Source: Variovorax paradoxus NBRC 15149 | Lineage (GTDB): Bacteria > Pseudomonadota > Gammaproteobacteria > Burkholderiales > Burkholderiaceae_C | Length of the DNA: 64,000 bases | Direction of reading: 5' to 3' | Assembly (NCBI RefSeq): GCF_001591365.1 | Contig: NZ_BCUT01000006.1 | Location: 124,001-188,000, forward strand | Shown: one piece after another, positions 43,890 through 53,670 of the stretch | Position numbering within the stretch: position 1 is the stretch's first letter | Layout: each line of letters begins with the position of its first letter | Notes under the pieces: generated by a model | What the model saw: the letters and a program-made list of their open reading frames with translations, nothing else | What the model was told of the DNA's origin: nothing | Databases searched by the model: none | Position numbers and translations under genes: made by a program

Positions 43890-44531
43890 TCAGGTGGCGG
43901 CCGCGCCGGTGAAGGCCGCGACGAATTTCTGCGCATCGGCGCGCACGGCCGAAGCCTGCTTGCCCGGCTTGTAGAGCGCGGAGCCGATGCCGAAGCCGGC
44001 CGCGCCGGCCGCGCGCCAATCGGACATGTTGGCGGGCGTGATGCCGCCCACGGGCATCAGCGGCGTGCCCTGGGGCAGCACCGCGAGCAGGGCCTTCACC
44101 ACCGCGGGCGATGCGAGCTCGGCCGGAAACAGCTTGAGCCCGGTCGCGCCCGCGGCCAGCGCACCGAAGGCTTCGGTCGGCGTCAGCACGCCGGGCAGGC
44201 AGACCATGCCGAGCCGCACGGCTTCGGCGATCACCTCGGCATTGAAGTTGGGCGACACCACCAGCTCGCCGCCGGCCGCATGCACATAGCGCACCTGCTG
44301 CACGTCGAGCACCGTGCCGGCGCCCACCAGGGCCTGCGGAAAGCGCGTGCGCATCAGCGTGATGCTGGCGTAGGGTTTGGGCGAATTGAGCGGCACCTCG
44401 AGCAGCCGGAAGCCCGATTCGACGATGGCATCGCCGACGTCGGCGGCCTCGGCCGGCGTGAGCCCGCGCAAGATGGCGACCAGCGGCAGCGCGCGCATCG
44501 CGGTTTCGAATTTTTGTTGCGGTGTGGTCAT
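43890..44531 (-). CDS. dgoA: 2-dehydro-3-deoxy-6-phosphogalactonate aldolase
   Basis: A 213-residue class I aldolase of the KDPG/KDPGal family. The Schiff-base Lys133 is in TGLKLFPAEL, and Glu45 in LEVPLNSP is the acid/base. The PLNSP following Glu45, where Eda has TLRTP, and the context beside a KDGal kinase favour DgoA over Eda. It makes pyruvate and glyceraldehyde 3-phosphate. Its start overlaps the kinase stop by four bases. Confidence 0.9.
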   Translation of the reverse strand: MTTPQQKFETAMRALPLVAILRGLTPAEAADVGDAIVESGFRLLEVPLNSPKPYASITLMRTRFPQALVGAGTVLDVQQVRYVHAAGGELVVSPNFNAEVIAEAVRLGMVCLPGVLTPTEAFGALAAGATGLKLFPAELASPAVVKALLAVLPQGTPLMPVGGITPANMSDWRAAGAAGFGIGSALYKPGKQASAVRADAQKFVAAFTGAAAT

Positions 44532-45436
44532 GGCGGATTCCGGTCTGCGTCGAGAAAGCCGGACAGCGCATGCAGCCCGGCCCAGGTGGCTTCGGCGCCG
44601 AGCGTGCGCGTGGCGGTGCCGGTGGCGCGCAGCGCCAGGGCATAGCGTTGGGTGAGGGCGGAGGCGCCGATCAGCACGACCTCGCCGGCGGCCTGCAGCG
44701 ATTGCGTGCGCAGTTCCTCGCCGATCAGCAGGCCCGAGAGATAGCTGGAGAGTTCCGGCGTGGCCATGCGCTCGAACAGCGCCAGCGTGCGCGTGCCGAA
44801 GGCGTTGTGCAGCAGGCCGTGGCCGTTCTCGGAGCGCGTCACGCCGTCGAGAAAGGCCGCTTCGTCGAGCGGCGCATCGGCATCGAGCGTGCGCGCAAGA
44901 ATCGAATGCTGGCTCAGCAGCGCATAGAACTCGCCGGTCATGTAGGTGCGAAAGCCCGCGACGCGGCCCTTCCTGGCCGTGGCCCACTTGTTGTGCGTGC
45001 CCGGCAGCACGAAGACGCCTTCGTCGAGGCCGGCGATCGACATGGCACCGAAGATCTGCACCTCTTCGCCGCGCATGACATCGGGAACGCCGTCATGCTC
45101 GTCGCGAAGGCCCGGCACGATGGCAATGCGCGAGCCCGGCCGCACGTCGATGTCGATGATGCTGCGGCCCACCTCGACGCGGCCGGCGGGGCAGGCGCAG
45201 TACGGCGCCTCGACCCAGCCCTGCTTGCTGCCGGCCATGCCGGAGATCAGGCAGCGCGCGCCTTCGAGGCCCATCCAGTCGCCGAACAGCGCTTCAAAGA
45301 CCGCGGGGAACCCGCCTTGCGGCACCTTGAGGATGCCGCGCGCATCGCTGCGCTCTTCGAGCACCTTGCCGTCGGCATCGAGCAGTGCGCCGCGCAGTGA
45401 ACTCGTGCCCCAATCGATGGCGACCAGTCTTGTCAT
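44528..45436 (-). CDS. dgoK: 2-dehydro-3-deoxygalactonokinase
   Basis: A 302-residue kinase that phosphorylates 2-keto-3-deoxygalactonate. It begins VAIDWGTSSLRGALLD, the N-terminal phosphate-1 motif of the ASKHA fold, and carries ISGMAGSKQGW and VFVLPGTHNKWA, both family hallmarks. Its length agrees with E. coli DgoK. It lies one base after the dehydratase stop and overlaps dgoA, so the three genes are one operon. Confidence 0.93.
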   Translation of the reverse strand: MTRLVAIDWGTSSLRGALLDADGKVLEERSDARGILKVPQGGFPAVFEALFGDWMGLEGARCLISGMAGSKQGWVEAPYCACPAGRVEVGRSIIDIDVRPGSRIAIVPGLRDEHDGVPDVMRGEEVQIFGAMSIAGLDEGVFVLPGTHNKWATARKGRVAGFRTYMTGEFYALLSQHSILARTLDADAPLDEAAFLDGVTRSENGHGLLHNAFGTRTLALFERMATPELSSYLSGLLIGEELRTQSLQAAGEVVLIGASALTQRYALALRATGTATRTLGAEATWAGLHALSGFLDADRNPP

Positions 45437-45437
45437 G

Positions 45438-47174
45438 TCAGTGATTGTCGCGCGGCACGAAGGCCCCGCGGCGACCACGCAGGAAGGCCAGGTCGGCGCC
45501 CTGGTCGGCTTGCAGCACCGTGTCGACGTACAGCTTCCAGTAGCCCGAATCGAGCGGCGCCTTGGGCGCGACCCACTTCTCGAGCCGCCTGGCGAGCTCT
45601 TCGTCGCTCACATGCAGGTGCAGCTTGCGGTTGGGCACGTCCAGCTCGACGATGTCGCCGTCCTGCACCAGCGCGAGCGGTCCGCCCGCGGCTGCCTCGG
45701 GCGCCGTGTGCAGCACCACCGTGCCGTAGGCCGTGCCGCTCATGCGCGCGTCGCTGATGCGGACCATGTCGGTGATGCCCTTGCGCAGCACTTTCGGCGG
45801 CAGCGGCATGTTGCCCGACTCGGCCATGCCCGGATAGCCGCGCGGGCCGCAGTTCTTCAGCACCATCACGCAGTGCTCGTCGATGTCGAGGTTCTCGTCG
45901 TCGATGCGCTTGTGCAGGTCGTCGGCGCTTTCGAACACCACCGCGCGGCCCTTGTGCACCAGCAGCTCGGGCGTGGCGGCACTGGGCTTGATGATGGCGC
46001 CGTTGGGCGCGAGATTGCCGCGCAGCACGCAGATGCCGGCCTTGTCCTTGAAGGGCTCGGCCAGCGGGCGGATCACCTGCGGGTTGTAGTTCTCGGCGTC
46101 CTTCACGTTGTCCCACAGCGTCTGGCCGTTGGCCGTGATCACATCCTTGTGCAGGTACTGCGCGATCTCCTTGATGACCACCGGCAGCCCGCCCGCATAG
46201 CAGAAGTCTTCCATCAGGAAGCGGCCCGAAGGCTGCAGGTCGACCAGGCAGGGGAGGTCCGAGGCCAGGCGGTCGAAGTCGTCCAGCGAAAGATCGACGC
46301 CGATGCGCCCCGCAATGGCCAGCAGGTGGATGACGAGGTTGGTGGAGCCGCCGATGGCCGCATTGACCTTGATGGCGTTCTCGATGGCCTGGCGCGTGAG
46401 GATCTTCGACATGTGGAGGTCTTCATGGACCATGTCGACGATGCGCCGCCCCGCCATGCGCGCGAGCACGTTGCGCCGGCCGTCCACCGCCGGGTAGGCG
46501 GCGTTGCCGGGCAGGCCAATGCCCAGCGACTCGACCATGCTGGCCATGGTGCTGGCGGTGCCCATGGTCATGCAGTGGCCGTGGCTGCGGTGCATGCAGC
46601 TCTCGGCCTCGAAGAAGTCCTGCAGCTTGAGCGTGCCGGCGCGCACCTGCTCGCTCATCTGCCACACGCCGGTGCCCGAGCCCAGCTCCTGGCCGCGCCA
46701 CTTGCCCGAAAGCATCGGGCCGCCGGAGACGCCGATGGTCGGCAGGTCGACGCTGGCCGCACCCATCATGAGCGCGGGCGTGGTCTTGTCGCAGCCCATG
46801 AGCAGCACCACGCCGTCCAGCGGATTGCCGCGGATGCTTTCTTCCACGTCCATGCTCGCGAGGTTGCGGTACAGCATGGCGGTGGGGCGCAAGAGCGTTT
46901 CGCCGAGCGACATCACCGGGAATTCGAGCGGAAAGCCGCCCGCTTCGTAGACGCCGATCTTCACCTGCTCGGCGAGCGTGCGGAAGTGCGAGTTGCAGGG
47001 CGTGAGCTCGCTGAAGGTGTTGCAGATGCCGATGACCGGGCGCCCGTCGAACTGGTCGTGCGGCACGCCCTTGCCCTTGACCCAGCTGCGGTAGATGAAG
47101 CCATCGCGGTCATGGCGGCCGAACCATTGCTGGCTGCGCAGGTCTTCGGGTTTTTTCTTAGGGGAAGTGCTCAT
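45438..47174 (-). CDS. IlvD/Edd-family sugar-acid dehydratase
   Basis: A 578-residue [Fe-S] dehydratase. It opens with RSQQWFGRHDRDGFIYRSW, a start shared with L-arabinonate/galactonate dehydratases of this family and not with Edd or IlvD. Cluster Cys residues lie in GICNTFSELTPCNSHF, LLMGCDKTTPA and ESCMHRSHGHCMTMGT. The late RISDARMSGTAYGTVVLH is also typical. The neighbouring kinase and aldolase imply D-galactonate as substrate, replacing the enolase-superfamily DgoD of enterics. L-arabinonate or D-fuconate cannot be excluded. Confidence 0.87.
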   Translation of the reverse strand: MSTSPKKKPEDLRSQQWFGRHDRDGFIYRSWVKGKGVPHDQFDGRPVIGICNTFSELTPCNSHFRTLAEQVKIGVYEAGGFPLEFPVMSLGETLLRPTAMLYRNLASMDVEESIRGNPLDGVVLLMGCDKTTPALMMGAASVDLPTIGVSGGPMLSGKWRGQELGSGTGVWQMSEQVRAGTLKLQDFFEAESCMHRSHGHCMTMGTASTMASMVESLGIGLPGNAAYPAVDGRRNVLARMAGRRIVDMVHEDLHMSKILTRQAIENAIKVNAAIGGSTNLVIHLLAIAGRIGVDLSLDDFDRLASDLPCLVDLQPSGRFLMEDFCYAGGLPVVIKEIAQYLHKDVITANGQTLWDNVKDAENYNPQVIRPLAEPFKDKAGICVLRGNLAPNGAIIKPSAATPELLVHKGRAVVFESADDLHKRIDDENLDIDEHCVMVLKNCGPRGYPGMAESGNMPLPPKVLRKGITDMVRISDARMSGTAYGTVVLHTAPEAAAGGPLALVQDGDIVELDVPNRKLHLHVSDEELARRLEKWVAPKAPLDSGYWKLYVDTVLQADQGADLAFLRGRRGAFVPRDNH

Positions 47175-47247
47175 CGGGTTGTCTCCGTTTGCGACCGCTT
47201 GCGGCCCCAAACCTCAGGGTTTGTCCTGCCGATCGATCATTTCAATC

Positions 47248-47257
47248 ATCATATGAT
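47248..47257. promoter_or_regulatory. Palindromic operator/divergent -10 region of the sugar-acid genes
   Basis: ATCATATGAT is a perfect palindrome between the dehydratase and the regulator gene. It contains TATGAT on both strands (47252-47257 forward, 47248-47253 reverse), so one symmetric element may act as the -10 box in both directions. The start codons are 69 bases to the right and 74 bases to the left. A dimeric FCD regulator bound here would block both promoters. The -35 elements are weak. Confidence 0.55.
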
Positions 47258-47325
47258 AAGTGCGAAGAGCTTGCCGGACCCTTAGTGTTTTCGAGTGTCG
47301 GCATATCAAATTTCACATCACGCAC

Positions 47326-48072
47326 ATGATCAAGAACATCCACGGTCGCACGCTCGAGCTGCTCGGCGAAGCTGTCGTGGCCGGCCGCTATGCGATTGGT
47401 GCGTCGATCCCGGCCGAACCCATTCTGGGCGAGGAGCTCGGCGTGAGCCGCACCGTGGTGCGCGAAGCCATCAAGTCGCTCGCGGCCAAGGGCCTGATCG
47501 TGACGGGCCCCAAGGTGGGCACGCGGGTGCTGCCGCAGGACAAGTGGAACTGGTTCGACCCTGACGTCATCACCTGGCAGTCGCGTGCCGGGCTCACGCC
47601 CGAGTTCCTGCGCGACCTGCAGGACCTGCGGCGCGTGGTCGAGCCGGCGGCCGTGCGGCTCGCGGCCGAGCGCGCCAGCCCGCAGGACATCGAGGAAATA
47701 GAGCGTGCCTACGCCGGCATGAAGGAAGCCGTGGAGAACGGCGGCGACTACGTCACCTTCGACCTGCGCTTTCATACCGGCCTCCTGAGCGCAGCGCGCA
47801 ACCGCATGCTCGCGCAGATGAGCAAGGCGCTCAACGCACTGCTTCGCACCAGTTTCGAGATATCGACCAGCAAGCCCGACGGTCCCGCGCTTTCGCTGCC
47901 GCTGCATCGCGCGGTGCTCGACGCGGTGATTGCGCACGATCCGGCCAAGGCCGAGCAGGCGGTCATCCGCCTCATCGACGGCGCGCGGCAGGACATCGAA
48001 GACGTGCTCGGCTCGTCGCGCCGCCGGCTGCCGCGGCTCAGCCGCCCACCGCCGCGGCTCAAGGCCCACTAG
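47326..48072 (+). CDS. GntR-family (FCD/FadR subgroup) regulator, DgoR-like
   Basis: A 248-residue repressor. The winged helix-turn-helix covers residues 8-75 (LGEELGVSRTVVREAIKSLAAKGLI with VTGPKVGTRV), followed by the WNWFDPDVITWQ linker that is common in DgoR and related sugar-acid regulators. The all-helical FCD domain follows at about 90-230, with an Asp and three His for a metal, seen in FDLRFHTGLL and PLHRAVLDAV. It is divergent from the dehydratase operon and upstream of the sugar ABC genes, so it probably controls both. Confidence 0.9.
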   Translation: MIKNIHGRTLELLGEAVVAGRYAIGASIPAEPILGEELGVSRTVVREAIKSLAAKGLIVTGPKVGTRVLPQDKWNWFDPDVITWQSRAGLTPEFLRDLQDLRRVVEPAAVRLAAERASPQDIEEIERAYAGMKEAVENGGDYVTFDLRFHTGLLSAARNRMLAQMSKALNALLRTSFEISTSKPDGPALSLPLHRAVLDAVIAHDPAKAEQAVIRLIDGARQDIEDVLGSSRRRLPRLSRPPPRLKAH

Positions 48073-48173
48073 CCGGGCAGCCCGGGTCCAGGCGCGAGCC
48101 GGCGCAGGTTGCCACAGATTTTTTTCACCCACGCTCGTGTTCGAGCATTTCCACCGAAAAAGAAGGAGACACC

Positions 48174-49559
48174 ATGAAAGTCGTCAAGTCGCTGATAGCG
48201 CCGACGTTGTTCGCGCTGGGGTTGTTGGCGTCGGCAGGTCCCGCCGCCGCGCAGGAAAAGCTCACCGTCTGGTGGGTCAAGGGCTTCTACAAGGCCGAGG
48301 ACGATGCGTTGTTTGCGGCCATCAAGAAGTTCGAGGACAAGAACAAGGACGTGAAGATCGAGCTGTCGCAGTACCCGATCCAGGACATGATTCCCAAGAC
48401 CGTGTCCGCGCTCGACTCCGGCAGCCCGCCCGACGTGGCGTATGCCGACGTGTACGACTTCCAGGTCACGGGCAAGTGGGCCTACGACGGCAAGCTCGAG
48501 GACATCGGCAGCGTGCTCGCGCCCATGAAGGACCGCTTCGCGCCCAACACGCTCGAGACCGCCTTCCTCTACAACGACCAGACCAAGAAGAAGGCCTACT
48601 ACGCGTTCCCGATCAAGCAGCAGACGATGCATATCGAGTACTGGAACGACATGCTCAACGAGGCCGGGTTCAAGGAGTCCGACATCCCCACCGCCTGGAA
48701 GGACTACTGGTCGTTCTGGTGCGAGAAGGTGCAGTCCGGCAGCCGCAAGCAGACCGGCAAGCGCACCTTCGGCATCGGCATGCCGATGGGCGTGGATTCG
48801 AGCGATTCCTTCTATTCGTTCCTGACCTTCATGGACGCCTACAACGTCAAGCTGGTGGACGACAGCGGCAAGCTGCTGGTGGACGACCCCAAGGTGCGCG
48901 CCGGCCTGATCAGCGCCTTGACCGACTACACCACGCCCTACACGAAGGGCTGCACGCCGCCCTCGTCGACCAGCTGGAAGGACCCGGACAACAACGTCGC
49001 CTTCCACAACAAGACGACCGTGATGACGCACAACGCGACCATCTCCATTGCCGCCAAGTGGCTCGACGATTCGAACAACGCCTCGCTCACGCCCGAGCAG
49101 CGCGAGGAAGCGCGCAAGAACTACACCGAGCGCATCCACACGGCGGGCTTTCCGAACAAGCCTGACGGCAGCAAGATGGTCTACCGCTCCGCGGTGAAGA
49201 CCGGCGTGGTGTTCAAGGACGCCAAGAACAAGGCGCGCGCCAAGGAGTTCGTTGCCTTCCTCATGCAGGAAGAGAACCTCACGCCGTACGTCGAGGGTTC
49301 GCTCGGCCGCTGGTTCCCGGTGACCAAGGCCGCGCAGGCGAGCCCGTTCTGGAAGGCCGACCGCCATCGCCTGTCGGTGTTCAACCAGTACGCCGCCGGC
49401 ACCGTGACCTTCGAGTTCACCAAGAACTACAAGTTCACCGTGCTCAACAACGAGAACGTCTGGGCCAAGGCCATGAGCCGCGTCGTCACCGACAAGGTGC
49501 CGGTGGACAAGGCGGTCGACGAGCTGATCGCGCGCATCAAGACGGTCGCGGCGCAGTAA
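48174..49559 (+). CDS. Sugar ABC transporter substrate-binding protein
   Basis: A 461-residue exported protein of the extracellular solute-binding family 1. The signal peptide (MKVVKSLIAPTLFALGLLAS...) ends at AAAQ near residue 27. The mature domain starts EKLTVWWVKGFYKAEDDA and is rich in Trp and Tyr for sugar stacking. A strong ribosome site, AAGGAGA, precedes the ATG by four bases. It is the first gene of a four-gene importer beside the galactonate-type operon, so the cargo may be a sugar or glycoside whose oxidation yields the acid. Confidence 0.92.
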   Translation: MKVVKSLIAPTLFALGLLASAGPAAAQEKLTVWWVKGFYKAEDDALFAAIKKFEDKNKDVKIELSQYPIQDMIPKTVSALDSGSPPDVAYADVYDFQVTGKWAYDGKLEDIGSVLAPMKDRFAPNTLETAFLYNDQTKKKAYYAFPIKQQTMHIEYWNDMLNEAGFKESDIPTAWKDYWSFWCEKVQSGSRKQTGKRTFGIGMPMGVDSSDSFYSFLTFMDAYNVKLVDDSGKLLVDDPKVRAGLISALTDYTTPYTKGCTPPSSTSWKDPDNNVAFHNKTTVMTHNATISIAAKWLDDSNNASLTPEQREEARKNYTERIHTAGFPNKPDGSKMVYRSAVKTGVVFKDAKNKARAKEFVAFLMQEENLTPYVEGSLGRWFPVTKAAQASPFWKADRHRLSVFNQYAAGTVTFEFTKNYKFTVLNNENVWAKAMSRVVTDKVPVDKAVDELIARIKTVAAQ

Positions 49560-49596
49560 GCCGCATCCCCAAAACACCTTCACCGGGCCGACTCGC

Positions 49597-50472
49597 ATGA
49601 GCTCCACTGCCACCGCCGCGCCATCCCTGGCGCCTGTTGTCAATCTCGGGGCGCGGCACGCGCGCTGGCAGTTCTGGGGCGCGGTCATGGTCGTGCCCTA
49701 CCTGCTGGTGTTCGTGGTGTTCGTGCTCTATCCGGTGGGGTACGGGCTGTGGCTCGCGCGCCATCCGCAAAGCTACGTCAAGCTGGTCGAAGACCCGATC
49801 TTCTTCCGCTCGGTGATCAACACGGCCATCTTCCTGGTCGTGGCGATCAACATCAAGATGCTCGTGGCCCTGGTGCTTTCGGGCTTCTTCGTGACATCGC
49901 GCTGGTGGATCAAGATCGTCTCGGCGATCTTCATCCTGCCATGGGCGATGCCCTCCATTCCCACCATCCTGTCGGTCCGCTTCATGCTCAACCCCGAGTG
50001 GGGCGTGATCAACAGCACCATCTTCCGCCTCACCGGCGCGGATGGTCCCAACTGGCTCAACGATCCTTCGCTGGCACTGGCCCTGGCGATGGTGGTGCAC
50101 GTATGGAAGTCGCTGCCGTTCTGGACGCTGATCCTGGTGGCAGGGCGGCTGGCCATTCCTGCCGAACAGTATGAAGCCGCTTCGGTCGACGGCGCCTCGA
50201 CGTGGCAGAAGTTCCGCTTCGTGAGCTGGCCCGCGCTGAAGACGCTCTACGTCACGTCCCTCATTCTTTCGATGATCTGGACGCTGGGCGACTTCAACAG
50301 CGTCTACCTGCTGACCGGCGGCGGACCTGCCGACCTGACGCACGTGCTCGCAACCTTGGGCATCCGCTATCTGCGGCTGGACCAGGTCGACCTGTCGATG
50401 GCATCGATCGTGGTGGCGCTGCCGCTCGTCCTGCCACTCGTCTACTTCATGATGAAAAGGCTCTCGAAATGA
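49597..50472 (+). CDS. Sugar ABC transporter permease (MalF-like)
   Basis: A 291-residue inner-membrane protein with six spans. The opening VVPYLLVFVVFVLYPVGYG and the EAA loop EQYEAASVDGASTWQKFRFV are typical of CUT1 permeases that pair with a binding protein and a MalK-like ATPase. The polar N-terminus (about 25 residues) is Thr/Ala-rich. It begins 37 bases after the binding-protein gene and pairs with the permease at 50555. Confidence 0.92.
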   Translation: MSSTATAAPSLAPVVNLGARHARWQFWGAVMVVPYLLVFVVFVLYPVGYGLWLARHPQSYVKLVEDPIFFRSVINTAIFLVVAINIKMLVALVLSGFFVTSRWWIKIVSAIFILPWAMPSIPTILSVRFMLNPEWGVINSTIFRLTGADGPNWLNDPSLALALAMVVHVWKSLPFWTLILVAGRLAIPAEQYEAASVDGASTWQKFRFVSWPALKTLYVTSLILSMIWTLGDFNSVYLLTGGGPADLTHVLATLGIRYLRLDQVDLSMASIVVALPLVLPLVYFMMKRLSK

Positions 50473-50550
50473 GCCCCCACGCTCACCACTTCGTGTGTTC
50501 GCTGCCCCCCGGGGGGGCGCTCGCCCTCCTAGAGGCGGCTCGTCGGAGGA
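50473..50550. repeat. Intergenic GC-rich hairpin element, comamonad repeat-like
   Basis: The gap between the two permease genes starts AGCCCCCACGCTCACCACTT and contains a CCCCCCGGGGGGG core in CTGCCCCCCGGGGGGGCGCTC, followed by TCCTAGAGGCGGCTC. This order, a CCCCCACGCTC start, a central C-run facing a G-run, then a short GGCGG tail, resembles the small dispersed intergenic repeats that I recall from Variovorax and Acidovorax genomes. In RNA it would form a strong hairpin between the permease genes, which might lower downstream expression or stabilise the upstream part. Confidence 0.6.
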
Positions 50551-50554
50551 CGAT

Positions 50555-51406
50555 ATGAAACGCTGGACCCCCAAGGCCATAGCGACCGAGGCCAAGCTGC
50601 TGCTGATCGGCATTCCGGTGCTGCTCTGGACGCTGATCCCGGTCTACCACATGGTGCTGTTCGCGATCTCGTCGAAGGACTCCGCGACCTCGGGCCACCT
50701 GTGGCCCAAGAACCCGACGCTGGACAACTTCCGCATCGTGTTCCAGCAGAAGCACTTCTACCTGGACCACTTCTGGCTGCAGCTGGGGAACTCGCTGCTG
50801 ATCGCACTGTCGGTCGGGGCGCTCACGCTGTTCGTCGCAACCACGGCCGCGTTCGCGATCAGCCGGCTGCGCGTGCGGGGCGGGCGCACCGTGATGAACC
50901 TGGCGCTCTTCACCTACTTCATTCCCGCGGCCTTTCTTGCCGTGCCCATGTACAAGACCATGGGCAACTACGGCCTGCTCAACAGCCAGTGGGCGCTGAT
51001 CCTTGCCATGGTGACCATCGCCTCGCCGTACTGCATCTGGGTGCTCAAGCAGGCCTCCGACAAGCTGCCCTACGAGCTCGACGAGGCCGCGCGCATGGAC
51101 GGCGCCTCGCCGCTGCAGCTGTTCCGCCTGGTGTACCTGCCGCTGATGGTGCCGTCGCTGGTGGCGGTGGGCACCTATTCGCTGCTGCTGGCATGGAACG
51201 AATACCTCTACGCCTTCCTGCTGCTGTCGAACGACAGGAGCGTGACCTTGGCGGTGGCGCTCGGCAACTTTCTTTCGGCCGACGATTCGCCGTGGGAGCT
51301 GCTGATGGCCACCGGCCTCATCTATGCATTGCCGCCCGCGGCGATCTACTACGCCTTCAAGCGCTACATGGTGGGCGGCCTCACTGCAGGCGCCGTCAAG
51401 AGCTGA
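50555..51406 (+). CDS. Sugar ABC transporter permease (MalG-like)
   Basis: A 283-residue inner-membrane protein with six spans. LLLIGIPVLLWTLIPVYHMVLFAISSK starts the protein and the EAA loop is ELDEAARMDGASPLQLFRLVYLPL, the MalG-type docking site for the ATPase. The start ATG has GGAGGA six bases upstream. An in-frame extension into the repeat upstream gives an Arg/Gly/Ser-rich stretch and is rejected. It works with the permease at 49597. Confidence 0.92.
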   Translation: MKRWTPKAIATEAKLLLIGIPVLLWTLIPVYHMVLFAISSKDSATSGHLWPKNPTLDNFRIVFQQKHFYLDHFWLQLGNSLLIALSVGALTLFVATTAAFAISRLRVRGGRTVMNLALFTYFIPAAFLAVPMYKTMGNYGLLNSQWALILAMVTIASPYCIWVLKQASDKLPYELDEAARMDGASPLQLFRLVYLPLMVPSLVAVGTYSLLLAWNEYLYAFLLLSNDRSVTLAVALGNFLSADDSPWELLMATGLIYALPPAAIYYAFKRYMVGGLTAGAVKS

Positions 51407-51425
51407 GCGAACCCTGGGAATAAAA

Positions 51426-52493
<1,068 letters not shown>

Positions 52494-52502
52494 GCTTCCG
52501 GC

Positions 52503-53543
52503 TCAGTCGGTGCGCAGCCGCAGCAGCGCGCGCACGAAGCCGTGGTCCGAGCGCGAGCGGTCCCGGCCTTCGTGCAGGTGGTCGTTGAAGTAGTCGACCC
52601 GGCGCACGTCGCCCAGGCTGCGCCGGCTCGTCGCAACGAATTCCTCGCTCACGAAGATCTGGTCGAGCACGGCCGGAAAGCCCTGGTGGATGTGCGAATA
52701 GGCCACGTCCTTCTTGAGTGCCGATTCGCCCTGCATCTCGTAGGCGTTGAACAGCGCCACGTCGCGCGCGGCCTTGTCGTAGGCCACCTCGGAGGTGGCG
52801 GCCACCAGCTGCGTGGTGACGCTGTGCGGGTCGTCGTTGAAGTCGCCCATCACCACCAGCGGCGTGTTGGTGCCCTGCAGCAGGTCGATCACGATGCAGC
52901 GCAGAGCCGCCGCCTCGACGCCGCGCATGACCAGCGAGCGCAGCGAAGCCATCACGCCGACCTTGCGGTCCTCCCGGTCTTCCAGGGCATGGCCCTGCGC
53001 GTCCTGCAGGAACTTCGGCCGCTTCGATTTGAGGTGCACCGTGAGCACGTGCACCTGCTGCCCGTGCTTCATGCGCAGCGTGGCCAGAAGGGGCGGGCGC
53101 TCGAAGCGCGTGTGCGGGCCCAGGCCCGGCACCTCGACCCCGAAGCCGGGCGGAAAGTCGACGAAGGACCGGACCTCGTCCACCTGCAGCCGCGTGGCAA
53201 TGCCGACCCGAGGCGTGCCCTGTGCGCCCGGCCGTGCAGGCGTGCCCGGCGGGCTCGCGGGCGGCGGCGTGTTCTCCGCGCCGGGGACCGAGACGAAGTC
53301 GTAGCGCAGGCCGCTGCGCGCAATGGCGGCCTTCAGCGCGCTCTCGTCCCAGACCTCCTGCACCGCGAGCACGTCGGCATTGAGCGCGTGGAAGCGCTCG
53401 CCGGTCCAGGCGATCTTGCGTTCGTATTCGCGCTCGTCATAGGCGTCCTGGTTCTCGTAGTACACCCGGTGCGGGTTCGCGAGATTCAGCAGGTTGCAGG
53501 TGGCAACGAAGAGCGTGGCGTAGTTGGGCGGGATGTCTTGCAT
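52503..53543 (-). CDS. Endonuclease/exonuclease/phosphatase-fold protein
   Basis: A 346-residue metal-dependent phosphohydrolase of the EEP superfamily. Motifs are LFVATCNLLNLANP (Asn), VLAVQEVW (metal-binding Glu), HVLTVHLKSKRP (catalytic His), LVVMGDFNDDPHS (Asp and Asn) and the terminal RSDHGFVRALL (Asp-His). The substrate may be DNA, a lipid phosphate or an inositol phosphate; no signal peptide is seen. An internal Pro/Ala-rich loop lies near residues 90-110. It is convergent with the sugar ABC genes. Confidence 0.87.
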   Translation of the reverse strand: MQDIPPNYATLFVATCNLLNLANPHRVYYENQDAYDEREYERKIAWTGERFHALNADVLAVQEVWDESALKAAIARSGLRYDFVSVPGAENTPPPASPPGTPARPGAQGTPRVGIATRLQVDEVRSFVDFPPGFGVEVPGLGPHTRFERPPLLATLRMKHGQQVHVLTVHLKSKRPKFLQDAQGHALEDREDRKVGVMASLRSLVMRGVEAAALRCIVIDLLQGTNTPLVVMGDFNDDPHSVTTQLVAATSEVAYDKAARDVALFNAYEMQGESALKKDVAYSHIHQGFPAVLDQIFVSEEFVATSRRSLGDVRRVDYFNDHLHEGRDRSRSDHGFVRALLRLRTD

Positions 53544-53598
53544 GGCAAGGGATTGTGTCCGCTGCGGCCGGCGCGCGGGAGAGGCCATACCGGCAACG

Positions 53599-53628
53599 AA
53601 AAAACAAAGGGCACCGAAGTGCCCTTTG
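53599..53628 (-). terminator. Rho-independent terminator of the RhlE-like helicase gene
   Basis: CAAAGGGCAC (53605-53614) pairs perfectly with GTGCCCTTTG (53619-53628), giving a ten-pair stem with a TTCG tetraloop on the coding strand. Six A residues at 53599-53604 supply the U-run when read leftward. It lies 43 bases after the helicase stop. A longer outer stem (CCGGCAAC/GTTGCCGG) surrounds it. Confidence 0.9.
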
Positions 53629-53670
53629 TATTTGTTGCCGGGCAGATGTTCCATCTACCCGCTGCGCCGG

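Noticed and set aside
43890-44531. Calling the second aldolase a duplicate eda
   Set aside because: The residues after the catalytic Glu and the coupling to a KDGal kinase fit DgoA better.
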